Of a stretch of 64,000 nt of DNA, positions 20,225 to 31,435 are shown piece by piece. Numbering within the stretch: position 1 is the stretch's first letter; the number at the start of each line of letters is the position of its first letter. Origin of the DNA: Escallonia rubra (Eukaryota; Streptophyta; Magnoliopsida; Escalloniales; Escalloniaceae); assembly GCA_033065855.1 (NCBI GenBank), contig JAVXUO010000684.1, positions 310,001-374,000 on the forward strand. The letters are read 5' to 3'. The notes below the pieces were generated by a model that saw only the letters and a program-made list of their open reading frames with translations, did not search any database and was not told the DNA's origin. The translations under genes and the position numbers were made by a program.

Positions 20225-20381
20225 AATTTTTTATTTCACAAGGTTGACCATGGTTAAGGTTTGTTATCAATTTAGATACTTGCCCTACTTAAACATCCTG
20301 CTTAGTTGGCAACTTTTTAGTGGTAGTCTAGCATCACATAAGCTGATAACGTGGTGTTAGACAACCACTAAATATTTTCTC
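20225..20381 (-). repeat. Right inverted arm of the MLP-interrupting MULE
   Basis: Inverted counterpart of 3506-3655. It ends GAGAAAATATTT (minus strand) against the MLP codons. It is duplicated at about 47930-48072. Confidence 0.8.
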
Positions 20382-20444
20382 ATGAACTACATTCCCATCA
20401 CTCTTAATTTCAGTTTGGGATACAACCTTACCAGTTATACCCAT
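20382..20444 (-). pseudogene. MLP-like gene, start of exon 1 (copy A)
   Basis: ATG at 20444 opens MGITGKVVSQTEIKSDG followed by N-V-V-H. This is the highly conserved N-terminus of MLP-like proteins (family form xxLxGKxxxxxEIKSDGDVFHE). The frame is cut after 21 codons by the MULE. The rest of the exon is at 3363-3505. A TATA box at about 20519-20525 (minus strand) lies 75 bases upstream of the ATG, so the promoter of the former gene is still here. Confidence 0.82.
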
Positions 20445-20515
20445 CTCTTGCCTGATATGCCCCCGAGCTATTAACAAACAATGCAGAATATAATTGAGAA
20501 AACACTTGGCCCGTC

Positions 20516-20530
20516 GGCCTTTTATATTTT
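20516..20530 (-). promoter_or_regulatory. TATA box of the interrupted MLP-like gene
   Basis: AAAATATAAAAGGCC on the minus strand, about 75-85 bases upstream of the MLP start codon, which leaves room for a leader of roughly 45 bases. Copy B retains the same box about 80 bases above 48135. Confidence 0.5.
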
Positions 20531-20950
20531 CTCGGTTTGCTACGAACCGATAGCTATACTTATTCACTTCATGTTTCTCAAGAAACAATTGAAGGCGGAT
20601 AAATTCTTTTTTTTTCCTTTTGGTTCGTTTTTTTGGGTAAGTTATCAACTGCTAAGTAGGGTAACACTGTAAATGGAGGTGGAAAAGCCGTCACAATCGG
20701 CAAAACGTGAATCGCGTTATGAAAAGAAAGAGGGCTCTCTGTCCTTTGAACATATATCAAGCATCAAAATGGACTCTGGAGGTTCACAGTAGACACGTGG
20801 TGGATGGCAGCAAGCGGAAAAATTGAGGGGAAAGATATGGAACTGTTTGTTGTGTTGTGTTGGTTTTTGAGGTAAGAATAGGCATGACAAGATTTACAAC
20901 GGGGTGGAGATGTCAGCTTTAGACTTGAACACTCGTGGAATGCAATAACT

Positions 20951-21689
20951 GAGGACAACTGTTGTCTTTGCTCTAACCATCAAGAAAGTACGGAAAATCT
21001 ATTCATGACCTATCTTTGCACTCAAATTCTATAGAAAGAAATTGTTCACAAGCTGTAGATTACTCAAGTTTGTGCTAATTGGGCTCAATTGCTTCATAAT
21101 GATATCTGTAAATTCGGAAGTAAAAGCTTTAGAGTAGTTTTAAGCAAGTTAACACTGGCAGTGACTTTTTATGGAATCTGGAAGGATAGAACTGATAGAT
21201 ATTTAACTGTCCCACATCGAGAGGTCAATGAGGTTCTTACAAAAATTGAGCTTTCGATAAAAAAATCGTTTACTGAGCTGGAAGAAAGCTGTTGCCTCTT
21301 CAGTAAACAAGAAATTATGCCAGATCTGGAATCTTCCTTACAAAGTGCTGACCCCTGACTTGCTGTGTACATAGTTTTATACGTGCATTGTTTTACCCGT
21401 GAGATGATAAATTTGTACCAATGATCGTCTGATTTCATTGATAATAAAGGACCTGTTAACAAATATTTTTTTTTTACGCAGCTCTGTACATGGATTCTGA
21501 AGCTATGTGAGTATTTTTTTTGTTGGAATGTCCAAGAAATGCCGTGGAATAATACACCCAGAACATGAGGATGCTCTTGCAGCTTATGCCGCGGTGCGGT
21601 TCGCATTGGAAGCTGGTTTTTTTAAGGTACAGGTTGTTTCAGCACTGTCAAAGGATGATGATGATTTTTTAGCCACAAGTAAATTGTAA
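20951..21689 (+). pseudogene. LINE (L1-like) relic: zinc-binding RT tail and RNase H-like piece (copy A)
   Basis: The first piece begins DNCCLCSNHQESTENLF, the Cys-x2-Cys...His pattern of the zinc-binding region after LINE reverse transcriptase, in which a typical member reads CxLCxxxxETxxHLFFxC. It continues with FRVVLSKLTLAVTFYGIWKD, the usual LAWxAxxYxxWxERN segment. After stops, the stretch at 21525-21689 gives HEDALAAYAAVRFALEAGF, like the plant RNase H (RVT_3) domain that assigns EALAxRxALxxA. Stops at about 21030 and 21356 break it. Copy B is at 48646-49375. Confidence 0.6.
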
Positions 21690-22380
21690 AAGATGTACGA
21701 GGGTGCTCGTTTGTTTCACTGATGTGAATTTGTTTTCGTGCGATGGTACTGATCATGTAGCGGCCATGATTGAGATGGCACGAAAAAGGTGCAATTTTGT
21801 AAATGATTTTGTTATTTGAATACATCAGGCGCTCCTGCTCATTACGTGGTCTATCGAAAAGACATGAACTTTACCTAATTTTTCAAATAAACAGCTTTTA
21901 TGTCAAGAAATAATAAAAATAAGAAAACAATGATAGCTAAAGCTACCAACTAAATTGTCACGGCTGGGCCTTGATATCGGCAGTAATGTCAGTGATCCTG
22001 TAAAATAATATGAAAGGATCTAGAAGAAAATAGAATTGTTATTCTTATCCCTGCCTGCCTGGGGCAATCATCCACTTGACTGCTTTTTTTACTCTTATGA
22101 AAAGATTTTGTGTCGGATTTAGTAGGAAAAACGAAAACTAATAGAATAGAATATGTCATTTCATTCTTTGACGAGTCCCATCGCTTTTAATTTGAGAAAA
22201 ATTCTCATCTAGTAGACCCATCTCTTCCCAGAGCACACAAGAAATAAATGCATAAATAGCTAGGTAAACTTAAAACTTTAAGTACTTCTCAACCCTAATT
22301 ACTATCTTGTTGTACTCTATTTATTATTTAATCATCAACAATAATATGTAACCTATATAGTATGTTCAATGAATAGGGTC
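21690..22380. other. AT-rich stretch, no gene recognised
   Basis: Shared with 49376-51360 apart from the MULE inserted in copy B. It contains the empty site of that MULE at about 21995-22010 (AAATAATAT once). Confidence 0.6.
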
Positions 22381-22790
22381 TCATTAACTTAAAAAAAATT
22401 GAATAGGCTCTCTGTGACTGGTCATCATGAATGTTGTAAAGGCCCAATTATCAGTGACAAGTTTCGTCGGTCCAAATCAATTCGATTCGTACAAGTCGCT
22501 AAAACTAAACTATTTAATTATGATTTTTTTAAGAGCCGAATCAATCGAATTGTACTCACCTTTAATCCCAAAAGTAGTCTTACCGGTTCATGTGACGGAA
22601 AAAACAATAGAAGCTTCATGCGATTTTTTAAAAAAATTGTGAAAGGACAGCCCTGTGGACAAGCTTACTAGAAGATTAGAAATATTGTATTCCCTATCAC
22701 AAAAGGTAGTAAATCCTTTTCACAAAGAACAAATTTAATAAAACAACCGAATCGATGCAGCTCTTACGGAATAGCATGTCATTGCACTAA
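22381..22790. repeat. Old duplicate of 32380-32830
   Basis: Weak collinear similarity: AAAGTAGTCTTACCGGTTCA here versus AGAGTAGCCTCACCAATTCA there, followed by similar GTGxCxGAAxxAACAATAGAA, a CCTxGTGGAxAAGCTT block and a TTGTATTCCCT block. Both versions are also present in copy B. The origin is unknown. Confidence 0.55.
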
Positions 22791-23879
22791 CTTTATTACG
22801 TGTTCATTTTACATTATACTTGCATGAATCCCAACAAATCTGTGGAAGACTTTTTTCCCAGAGAAGAAGAATAATAAATAAGTAAAGCAATCGAGTGGAT
22901 GAAGGTTCCACACAACTAACACATTTCTCTATTATGTAATGTTTTCTGTTACTCTACTAAAGAAAAAATATGTCCAAATTTCTCTTAGCTATCCACTTAA
23001 CTCGTTGCTGGATTTGGAAAGGGTCAAAAGTAGGCAGCTTATTTTAACATTGTAAAAAACATGTTTTGCTCGATATGATATCAGAGTTAGATCCTCAATG
23101 GTCTTTTGATCTCACATTGTTATAATATGTTCCGATACCATGTTTATCATGATGTACAATCCAAAAGCATGATCATAAGGAATGATAAATTCAGTATATA
23201 GATAAACTAGTCCCAATTTCATGTATAACTAAGGTAAGACTTTCACATTTTTTATGTCCAAAGTTATAACTCGATGGCAAATTTACTTTTCTTACATACG
23301 ACAAACAATTACTTAAAGTTAAGAAATAAAATAGGAAAAATTAGAAAAAAGTGGGTTTTGGGGTTAGAAGTTAGTGGAAGGTGGTTTTTTGTGGTAAACT
23401 TAAGAAAAAGTGAATTGTGTTATGAATGTTTATGAACAATGGGGTGGCTTAAACAAAATTGGGTTTTTTAAAAAGTTAATTTTTATCTATAGCCAAACTA
23501 AACCTGCCCCATCTTCGCCTCCAAATCACACACACACACACACACACACACAGAAACATGTACAAATCAGATTTCCTCCATCTGTTACACCCCCCAACAC
23601 ATACATGGAGACATTGAGGATTGATTTGTTGGATGAAATTGAGAATTATGTGAGGGGATTTGTGGAGGTTGAAAAGGACGGTGGAGATTAACGGAGGGGT
23701 GAGAGTCGCCCGCCAAAGTGTTTGATGAAATGCCACTGTGAAGATTTGATGGGTGAGTTGTGTGTGGCTTTAGGGTTAGAAGGGTGTGGTGGTCGTAATA
23801 TAAGTCTTACTCTGCAAAAATGCAAGTAATTAGATGCAACTGTTCCGTCCGTTTGTATCAATATTGAACTACTCTACAA
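22791..23879. other. AT-rich stretch with a CA microsatellite; PPR-like snippet
   Basis: The repeat (CA)n is at 23525-23552, shorter in copy B (about 52389-52402). On the plus strand at about 23712-23740 the codons read AKVFDEMPL and then stop, a PPR-like phrase; copy B reads AKMFDEMPLRKFDG before its stop. The rest is not assignable. Confidence 0.4.
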
Positions 23880-24068
23880 ACACTTGCCACCAATTGAACA
23901 AGTGAAGTTTCTCTAACTTTTTTGTTAACCATTTGACTGTAAAGGTAAAGAACTTTTGCTTGGAAACTCATTTCGCCTATACCAAGAAATTAGTATGTTC
24001 CGTGTGACTGTGTCTCGTTCGGGCATTTCGTCAAACGGTTTGTGGGCAGAGTTTAAAGATCCGAATTT
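23880..24068 (-). pseudogene. PPR-protein relic, distal part (copy A), split by copia
   Basis: Pentatricopeptide-repeat proteins bind organellar RNA. The uninterrupted copy at 52703-52990 reads AIDKLIKSGSLNS, then HKPFDEMPKRDTVTWNILIS, then YLYSQMV. Here the same sequence carries the copia insertion after the codons for the SGS region, and the upstream part resumes at 31436-31520. In copy A a codon TGC of copy B is TGA near 31490. Confidence 0.7.
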
Positions 24069-24073
24069 GATTA

Positions 24074-24529
24074 TGTTAATAAATTGGGTCAATGGACCCA
24101 TTATCCGCCCACTAACAGATAATGTGTATTTGTTAGTCTGGATAATTACAGTTAATTAGAGGATATTTATCTCCTAAGTGTTTGAGATAAATACATCTTT
24201 ATCTCTTAAGAGTTTGAGGTAAAGTCAGTCTCTAATTGTATCTCTATATAAAGGCTAGAGATATCCCAATAAATTATAAGTGACAGACAATAAGTCACAA
24301 GACAACCCCTCTCTCTATAGCACTCTCTCTAGAGCAATCACTAAGCTCTAAGATTTGGTTCGTGGATGAAGAACTCGACTCTAGTAGCCGTTTTCGTACC
24401 TGCGAAAAAGATCAATTGTGTTGGAGGCTCTTAACAACAAGGATCCTATGTCGGAATTTTCGGAGACTTCGTACGGTATGTTTCTGAACCCATTACGTTA
24501 TGTGATAAGCGCATTAAATCGTTTCAACA
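24074..24529 (+). repeat. 5' LTR of the copia element
   Basis: Begins TGTTAATAAATTGGGTC and ends CGTTTCAACA. TATA-like TCTATATAAAGGC is at about 24242-24253, so transcription should start near 24275. Confidence 0.93.
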
Positions 24530-24530
24530 T

Positions 24531-24546
24531 TGGTATCAGAGCATGA
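24531..24546 (+). other. Primer-binding site of the copia element (initiator tRNA-Met type)
   Basis: TGGTATCAGAGCATG, two bases after the LTR, is the standard plant Ty1/copia site complementary to initiator tRNA-Met. Confidence 0.9.
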
Positions 24547-26325
24547 TTACTTGTTGATTCGTCTTTAACATGCTAGAATGAGTAATGTGCATGTTGCGAT
24601 TTTTTCCGGATACATGAACGAGACCCATTACAAAAATTTGAAATTTATTGAGCATGTTTTCTGAAAAAATAATTATATGTTTTTGTTCTCCTATGGTTGA
24701 GGATGAACTCCGTAAAATTTCATGATTATTGGATGCATGATTTATGAGAAATCACGATTTTATTTTTCAAGAAAATTAAACGGTGTTTTTTTCAAGTTTT
24801 GGGACTCAAATTCGGAGCATGATATACAGCTTTTATCATGATCGGTTGGTACATAATTAATCTATGTCGCATAAGCTTTCCAACGATATATCGTACGCAT
24901 TATTTGGCATCGCTTCATTACGGCGGCTGAAAAATTAGGGTTTTTCACGAAGAAGATGAACAGTATTACACGCGTGCCACGCTCTCAAGCCGAGTCGCAG
25001 AAGCGCGCCACGAGCCAAGACAGCTATCCTCGCGCCACACACGCGTCAAGCCGCGCTATCACGCTGCTGCAACGCGCCCACTCGCCACGCGCCAGGCTTC
25101 ATCCACGCGCTCCACGCGCGCGTGCTTCTCATGCGCCTGCCAGAGAACACAGATGCTGCCCCACACGCATGGCGGCGCGTGAAGGCTGTTTCCAGCCTTT
25201 TTTTTTTTACCCACATCAGGCGCGTGGAGCTTTGTAGTGGCTTTTTTAAGTTTGTTGTGGTGTTAAATTTACTTATATACCTTATATGAGTGTTATGTTT
25301 AATTTTTAACTGACTTTTTTTTTAGAGAAATTAGTTTTAAAAATTTATTTTATACACACATAATTTTTTCTTTAAATCCAGAGGGTATATTAGGATCAAA
25401 TTTATTGTTTGTCATCTTTTAAGAATTTATCTCTCGATTTTTTGGTCATTTGTGAGTATTTTTCTGGTACTTTTGTGGTTCCCAAAACTACGAATAATAC
25501 GTAAATATTATTGTTTGCACTTCGTGAGCAGAAATAAGTATTTTGGAGAGTTATATGAAATAGATAAATTATGTTTAATTTATTTGCCTTGATTAGAGTT
25601 ATGGTTTAAATATTTTTGTTAAAGTATGGTTGTTGAGATTTCGTGAGCCCACACTTTTAAACCATTTATTTTTCAAGGCCTTATCACCCGTTTTCCTTGG
25701 AAGGAGAATGTGGTCTATTCATCCATTTTATTACCCTTTAACTTGTTATTTGGGCATGCTAGTTTTAGGTTAAATGGATGGATATTAGATTGACATTCTA
25801 AAGAAACTTATGTTTAATGTGTTTACTCTTATTTTAAGAAAATTCTTTTGAGAATCATGTGTTGTGCGGCATCTCCATTTGTTTTATTGGATTAGTTTGT
25901 TGTAGGATTTTCAAAGATGTTGAATTATATTATTTTCCTGTATATTTCAAGAAAGCCTTGTACGTGGATGTAATTTGGCACGCACATTATTCAAGCCAGA
26001 ATTTTCTTATTATAAGTTATTAGAATGCCAATAGGGCTCAATGGAGTCCTTGCACACTTAATTGCATGGTGCAATTTTATATTATTCTAAATTATCATGT
26101 GGATGATTTATTATATTGTGGCTTATATGATGATGAAATTTATTACGAAAAAATACTTGAAAAATATTTTCCCAACTCACATACATGTGAGATGATTACG
26201 AGCTTAGCAAATTTTCGATTTCATGATGTGAGAAAGGATTATGTTTTTCATTTGAATGTTTTGAAATAAATAGAAGGATGTATAATTAATGTCTTTTCCT
26301 TGCGCAATCTAATGTAGTAATTATA
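24547..26325 (+). other. Long leader of the copia element with a GC-rich island
   Basis: 1.8 kb before gag, mostly AT-rich. Between about 24957 and 25235 it turns GC-rich and Arg/Ala-coding (short upstream frame starting ATG at 24956, rich in CGCGCC motifs). I find no protein family; it may be leader structure, an upstream frame or captured DNA. Confidence 0.55.
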
Positions 26326-27048
26326 ATGGTCACCAAGAATGTCATAGCTGATCTCGTTAAGGGTGAGAAACTTAACGGAGATAATTATGATGTTTGGCAC
26401 AAAAAGATGAAATTCGTGTTGAACGAACAAGAGCTTGAGGAGCACTTGACCAAGGAGATAGTCGCGCCAACTGAGGCGCAACCCCTAAGAGACCACACTG
26501 CCTACCAGAAGTGGAATCAGAAAGATCGTAGTGCGCACTACACCTTGTTGAGAAGCTTGGAAAATGATCTAATTGGGCAGTATGATGAACTTCCAACTTG
26601 TAAAGCTTTATGGAACCTCAACTACGCGGCTTCATAGCCTTGTGATCAAGTTTGAGGAGTACACAAAAGACCCTAAGCATACCATGAGTGAGCATCTAAG
26701 GGTGATGTCCAATATGATTGGTAAGCTGAGGGACGCTGGACATGCGCTCACAGATGAACAGCAAGTCAGAGTTGTCATAAGGTCCCTTCTTGCCTCATGG
26801 GCCAATACGAAACAGATATTGACCCACAGTGAAAACATCAAGAACTTTTCTGATGTTTCACAGCATGTCATCCTTGAGGCCAAAACTCGAGACGTTGATA
26901 AGACCCTAACTTATGTCGCCCAAGAGGGATCGCGCAATGCAAATGGCAAGTGCGGAAGACAAAGTAAGAAAGGCGAGGCTAGCACTTCTGCGCCAAAGGA
27001 AGGGAAAATAAAGAAACGCAAGGGGGTTCGCGCAATGCAAATGGCAAG
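26326..27048 (+). pseudogene. gag: gag of the copia element, frameshifted
   Basis: ATG at 26326 opens a gag with LVKGEKLNGDNYDVWHKKM, a copia-type gag N-terminus, and ENDLIGQYDELPTCKALWN. A frameshift near 26615 moves the frame. It goes on with LVIKFEEYTKDPKHTMSEHL and LTDEQQVRVVIRSLLASW. A Lys-rich tail follows, but no CX2CX4HX4C knuckle. The 21-bp phrase TCGCGCAATGCAAATGGCAAG occurs at about 26930 and 27028, and just after the second copy the sequence jumps to the integrase side. Confidence 0.85.
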
Positions 27049-27074
27049 CGCTAATGTTTTCTTTTGTTATTAGG

Positions 27075-27986
27075 GGTAATAAGTTGGACATCTTTTTGGA
27101 TGATGTTTTGTTCGGACGTGGTTTTTGCATGGATAGTATTTTTCAATTGGATTTAATTGATTCTCAGTCCTCTTATTCTTATATTGTGAATGATTCTACC
27201 ACCTGGCATGCAAGATTGGGCCACATAGGCCAAGATAGAATGACTCGTTTGGCTAGAGAAGGCCTTTTAGGCCCATTCGCAAAAGTCAATCTACAAACTT
27301 GTGAGGCTTGTTTCGCTGGTAAAGCGTGCAGGAAGCCTTTTGGAAAGGCTGTGAGAGCAACTCAACCACTTGAGCTAGTTCACTCTGACATATGTGGACC
27401 TATGAGTGTAAAGGCACGCCATGGCGCCTCTTATTTTCTTACACTAATAGACGATTAAACGCGATATGGTTATGTGTATCTGATATCTCACCGCTATGAA
27501 GCTTTGGACTGTTTCCAACGCTTTGTACCAGAGGTTGAGAATCAGAAAGAGAAGAATTTAAAAACTCTTCACACTGACCGGGGACGCGAATATTTGTCAG
27601 ATCACTTCAAGAAGTTTTGTGAGGAAAAAGGGATACGCATGCAACTTACTATTCCTAACACTCCACAACAAAATGGTGTTGCGGAAAGAAGGAATAGAAC
27701 ATTGTTAGACATGGTTAGGTCTATGATGGAGCAAGCAAACCTTCCAATATCTTTTTAGGGGGATGCATTTTTTATTGCAGCCTATATACTTAATCGTGTG
27801 CCTTCACGGTCAGTCAAATCCACCCCTTATGAGCTTTGGAATGGCCAAAAGCAAAATTTGGATAACTTGCGCCCATGGGGCTCAGCAGGTTATGTTCACA
27901 GTACTTCTCATAAGTATGGGAAACCCGGCCTAAAGCAAAGAATAGTATCTTTCTATGGTATTCTAAAAACTCTAAAGGCTATGTGA
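27075..27986 (+). pseudogene. Integrase of the copia element, with stops
   Basis: N-terminal zinc-binding domain: WHARLGHIGQDRM...CEACFAGK (H,H,C,C). Core: D in LVHSDICGPM, D in LHTDRGREYL, E in NGVAERRNRT. The triad residues are all present. TAA after the LTLIDD motif (27456-27458), TAG at 27756-27758 (probably from TGG) and a frame change near 27960 break it. The C-terminal part is short. Confidence 0.88.
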
Positions 27987-28255
27987 TGTATGGTGAACAT
28001 TTAAATGGTGGAAGGACTGAAATAGAGTCTCGTGATGTCGATTTCATAAAGAGTAATTTTCCTAGCATTGGAGACACGAGTAAGAATCTTGACCTTTATG
28101 AATTAGAGGAGGTTGAACCCACTTTACCATCTCCAAGCGAAGGTGGGGAATTAGTTCCTCATCCGGTTGTCGCTGAAGATAGTGTAAGTGACCTTCAACC
28201 TGGTGGGAGTATCCCAGAAAGTGGGAGCACACCACAAGAACCATTAGGTTAACAA

Positions 28256-29365
28256 GATTCTCAACTGCGTAGAGGTGCACGAGGAAGAGTTCCACGTCGT
28301 CGTTTTGAGATTGACGGATAAATTCTTATGTGCACTCTAACTGATGAAGATGAGCCCACTTCTGTGGAAGAAGTCTTATCTTCGTCTACTAGTAATAAGT
28401 GGATGGCTGCAATGAAAGATGAGTTGAGCTCAATGGAGAACAATCAGGTCTGGGAATTGGTTGACCTTCTGCCAGGGCGCAAAACTATTGGAAACAAGTG
28501 GGTTTTAAAAGTCAAGCGCAAGGCAAATGGGTCAATTGACAAATATAAAGCACGTCTTGTGGCGAAAGGCTATACCCAACTGCGAGGTGTGGACTATGAA
28601 GACACTTTCTCCCCAGTGGTGAGATTTGCTTCAATTCGCTTGATCCTAGCTATTGTCGCCCAGCAGGATTTAGAACTTTTTCATATGGATGTTAAGACTG
28701 CGTTTCTCAATGGAGAACTAGACGAAGAGATTTATATGGCTCAACCCGAGGGTTTTGAAGTCAAAGGACATGAGAGCAAATTTTGCCGTCTCAAACGTTC
28801 TATATATGGTCTCAAACAATCGTCTAGGCAGTGGTGCTTTAGGTTTCATCATGTCATTACCTCTATAGGTTTTGAAATGATTGAACAAGACCATTGCGTT
28901 TACGAAAAACGATCCAAGAAAAATATTCTAATCCTTTCTTTGTATGTGGATGACATTCTTTTAGCTGGGAATGACATGAGTTCCATTGTCGCCATTAAGC
29001 AGTGGCTGTCCTCAACTTTTGAGATGAAGGACATGGGAGAAGCTAATTATGTGCTCGGGGTTAAAATCGTACGTGATCGTCCAAAGAGACTTCTCGATTT
29101 GTCTCAAGAGACATACATCAAGAAAGTCATTGAACGATTTCGTATGCATAACTCAAAACCCATAGACACTCCAATGGACAAGGCGTGTACTTTAACAATA
29201 GACCAATGCCCAAAGAATGATGAGAAAAAGAATCAGATGTCCAAAGTGCCTTACACGGCTGCAAAAGGGAGTCTGATGTACGCTATGCTGTGTACGCGTC
29301 CAGACATCTGCTATGCTGTTGAAATGGTGAGTTGTTATCAGAGTAATCCTAGACCCGCTCATTAG
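28256..29365 (+). pseudogene. Reverse transcriptase of the copia element
   Basis: Open over about 345 codons. Motifs: WMAAMKDELSSMENNQVWEL, KARLVAKGYTQ, FHMDVKTAFLNGELDEEIYM, RSIYGLKQSSRQW, and catalytic LSLYVDDILLAG. This is a nearly complete copia RT. It ends at TAG 29363-29365, where the family normally has Trp (PAHWNAVKRIL). The link to integrase is interrupted by stops at 28250 and 28319. Confidence 0.92.
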
Positions 29366-29882
29366 AATGCGGTGAAGAGGATCCTTCAATACCTACGTGG
29401 AATCACTGATCTCGTCCTGTGTTATCATGGTGGAGACTTGAGACTGAGAGCATACAGTGATGCTGATTGGGGCGCTGATATAGATAATTGCAGATCCACT
29501 TCAGGTGGAGCTATCTATTGGTACAACAAGAAAAAGTCTTGCATCGCCCTATCCACGATGGAGTCGGAGTATGTTGCTTGAACAGCAGCAGTCCAGGAAG
29601 CTGTTTGATTGAGGTCATTCATACAGGCTCTAGGGGTTACAACTGATGTAGATGAGGTTGTCGCTGTTCACTGTGAAAATATAGTTGCCCTAGATATTGT
29701 AAAGGACCCCAAATATCATGCATAGGCCTTCGTTATCACTTCATTAGAACTTTAGTTGCGCAAGGAGAGGTGTCCATGAAGCATATACCTAGTGGCAGAA
29801 TGTTGGCTGATCCTTTGACCAAGCCTATTGCTAGAGATGTTTTCCTTTCTCACATTCGGAGTATGGGACTACGTAGGTTTTG
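29366..29882 (+). pseudogene. RNase H of the copia element
   Basis: MKRILQYLRGITDLVLCYHG, then AYSDADWG (first catalytic Asp) and STMESEYVA (Glu), and the family's final segment RMLADPLTKPI...MGLRRF ending TGA at 29882. Stops after EYVA and at two later points. Confidence 0.85.
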
Positions 29883-30974
29883 ATATGTTTATGACATCTT
29901 ATGTACTTGACATTATTTATTAAATTTTTCGTTCCTTGATTTGAGTTTATTTTGGAATGAATGGATAATCTTTGTGATTACATATACATCCTTATTGAGA
30001 GTGTCACCAGGCTCGAATTGACCCACTCACACGGGTAATTCACCTTAGCGCTATGATAGCGAGCAAGATGAGACATAATTGTCTTAGGTGCCAAGATGGC
30101 GAATAAGATGATACAGTTTGTAATGCAAACATGTCGCCTTAGTTGGAGCTAAGATGAGACCTAAAAAGGTAGGTCGATCATAGAGTATCTCTACAACTCT
30201 ATGTAGCCTGTTTACAGCCGAATGTGAGATTTCAGACAGGCACTATGAAAGTGACTGGGCTGAAAAACTCAGGTTAAGCATTTGTACGGCGACTAGACCC
30301 AGATTCGTATGGCGTATTTCATTATATATTTCTGTGACACGCCCTTGCGGGTTACGCCATAGCATGGAAATCATACTGCATGTGCTAAATGCAAACCAAC
30401 AGTGAGAGTGATGAATGAATCCCTGCTTCGTCATTGTGTGAGCCACTTGGATCGAAATACTTTTGACCTATGTAGTACCCTTCTCACCTTAGACTATGTC
30501 AGGAATAGGATACTCAATGTCGCTACTTTAGCATGTACCTTTGGATCATGGATGATGCGGTCTCGCGGGGCATGTCTAGGAAAACGGTTGGGTCTAATTG
30601 GATTGGAATGACATGAGGGCTTTGGGAAGAAAGTTCAATATTACATCATGTTGTGTGATTCATAGCCCGGGCGACTTTGTCGATTTTCGTTTCGATATGA
30701 GTCATGAATACATAACATATGAGAGGTTTAACATTGTTCACTATGAGGGATTTGAGAGTGTTTAATCTGGTGTAGTTGAACTATCTGGGGTACATACAAG
30801 ATTTTTTTAGAGTGATGTATTGTGTTAGTTTGGTGATAACTTAATATAATACTCCTCAACTGAATATCCTTTCTCGTAGGTCGCACGTTCCATTTCCTGT
30901 ATGAGGAGATGAGTAGACAAGAGATAAAGAGGGACTATACGATTTATTTGCTCTGTGTGTGGGCGAATGGGAGC
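29883..30974 (+). other. 3' untranslated part of the copia element
   Basis: About 1.1 kb with no gene. It contains repeated short phrases (AAGATGGCGAATAAGATGA and relatives near 30060-30120) and ends at a weak purine tract before the 3' LTR. Confidence 0.6.
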
Positions 30975-31430
30975 TATTAATAAATTGGGTCAATGGACCC
31001 ATTATCCGCCCACTAACAGATAATGTGTATTTGTTAGTCTGGATAATTACAGTTAATTAGAGGATATTTATCTCTTAAGTGTTTGAGATAAATACATCTT
31101 TATTTCCTAAGAGTTTGAGGTAAAGTCAGTCTCTAATTGTATCTCTATATAAAGGCTAGACATATCCCAATAAATTATAAGTGACAGACAATAAGTCACA
31201 AGACAATCTCTCTCTCTATAGCACTCTTTCTAGAGCAATTACCAAGCTCTAGGATTTGGTTCGTGGATGAAGAACTCAACTCTAGTAGCCGTTTTCGTAC
31301 CTACGAAAAAGATCAAGCGTGTTGGAGGCTCGTAACAACAAAGATCCTACGTCGGAATTTTCGGAGACTTCATACAGTATGTTTCCGAACCCATTACGTT
31401 ATGTGGTAAGCGCATTAAATCGTTTCAACA
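30975..31430 (+). repeat. 3' LTR of the copia element
   Basis: Same length as the 5' LTR with a handful of substitutions; its first two bases are TA rather than TG. Confidence 0.93.
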
Positions 31431-31435
31431 GATTA

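Larger units (their letters stand above)
3506..20381. mobile_element. MULE inserted in the MLP-like exon, itself split by the gypsy element
   Basis: Inverted arms of about 150 bp start GAGAAAATATTTAGTGG at 3506 and, reverse-complemented, at 20381. Outside the right arm the MLP reading is GTAGTTCAT (GTAGTCCAT in the duplicate at 48073-48081). Outside the left arm it reads GTAGGGGTCCAT, which is the same 9-bp target with three extra G. Codons of the MLP exon continue across this point. Without the 15.44-kb gypsy insertion and its duplication the MULE is about 1.43 kb. It has no transposase, and its left interior holds a captured coding fragment (3758-3955). Size, long inverted arms and the 9-bp target all suit Mutator-like transposition; the imperfect target copy is the weak point. 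Confidence 0.75.
24074..31430 (+). mobile_element. Ty1/copia LTR retrotransposon inserted in the PPR relic
   Basis: Two 456-bp LTRs (24074-24529 and 30975-31430) are about 95% or more alike by eye and end in CAACA. GATTA flanks both sides (24069-24073 and 31431-31435). The duplicate locus at 52910-52925 has GATTA once and no element, a true empty site. The primer site TGGTATCAGAGC follows the 5' LTR. Gene order gag, integrase, RT, RNase H (integrase before RT) defines Ty1/copia. The second LTR begins TA instead of TG. Protease and zinc knuckle are missing and all frames contain stops. Confidence 0.95.

Noticed and set aside
24530-31000. tRNA-Met gene at the copia primer site
   Set aside because: TGGTATCAGAGC is only the 3'-complementary primer site; no cloverleaf surrounds it.
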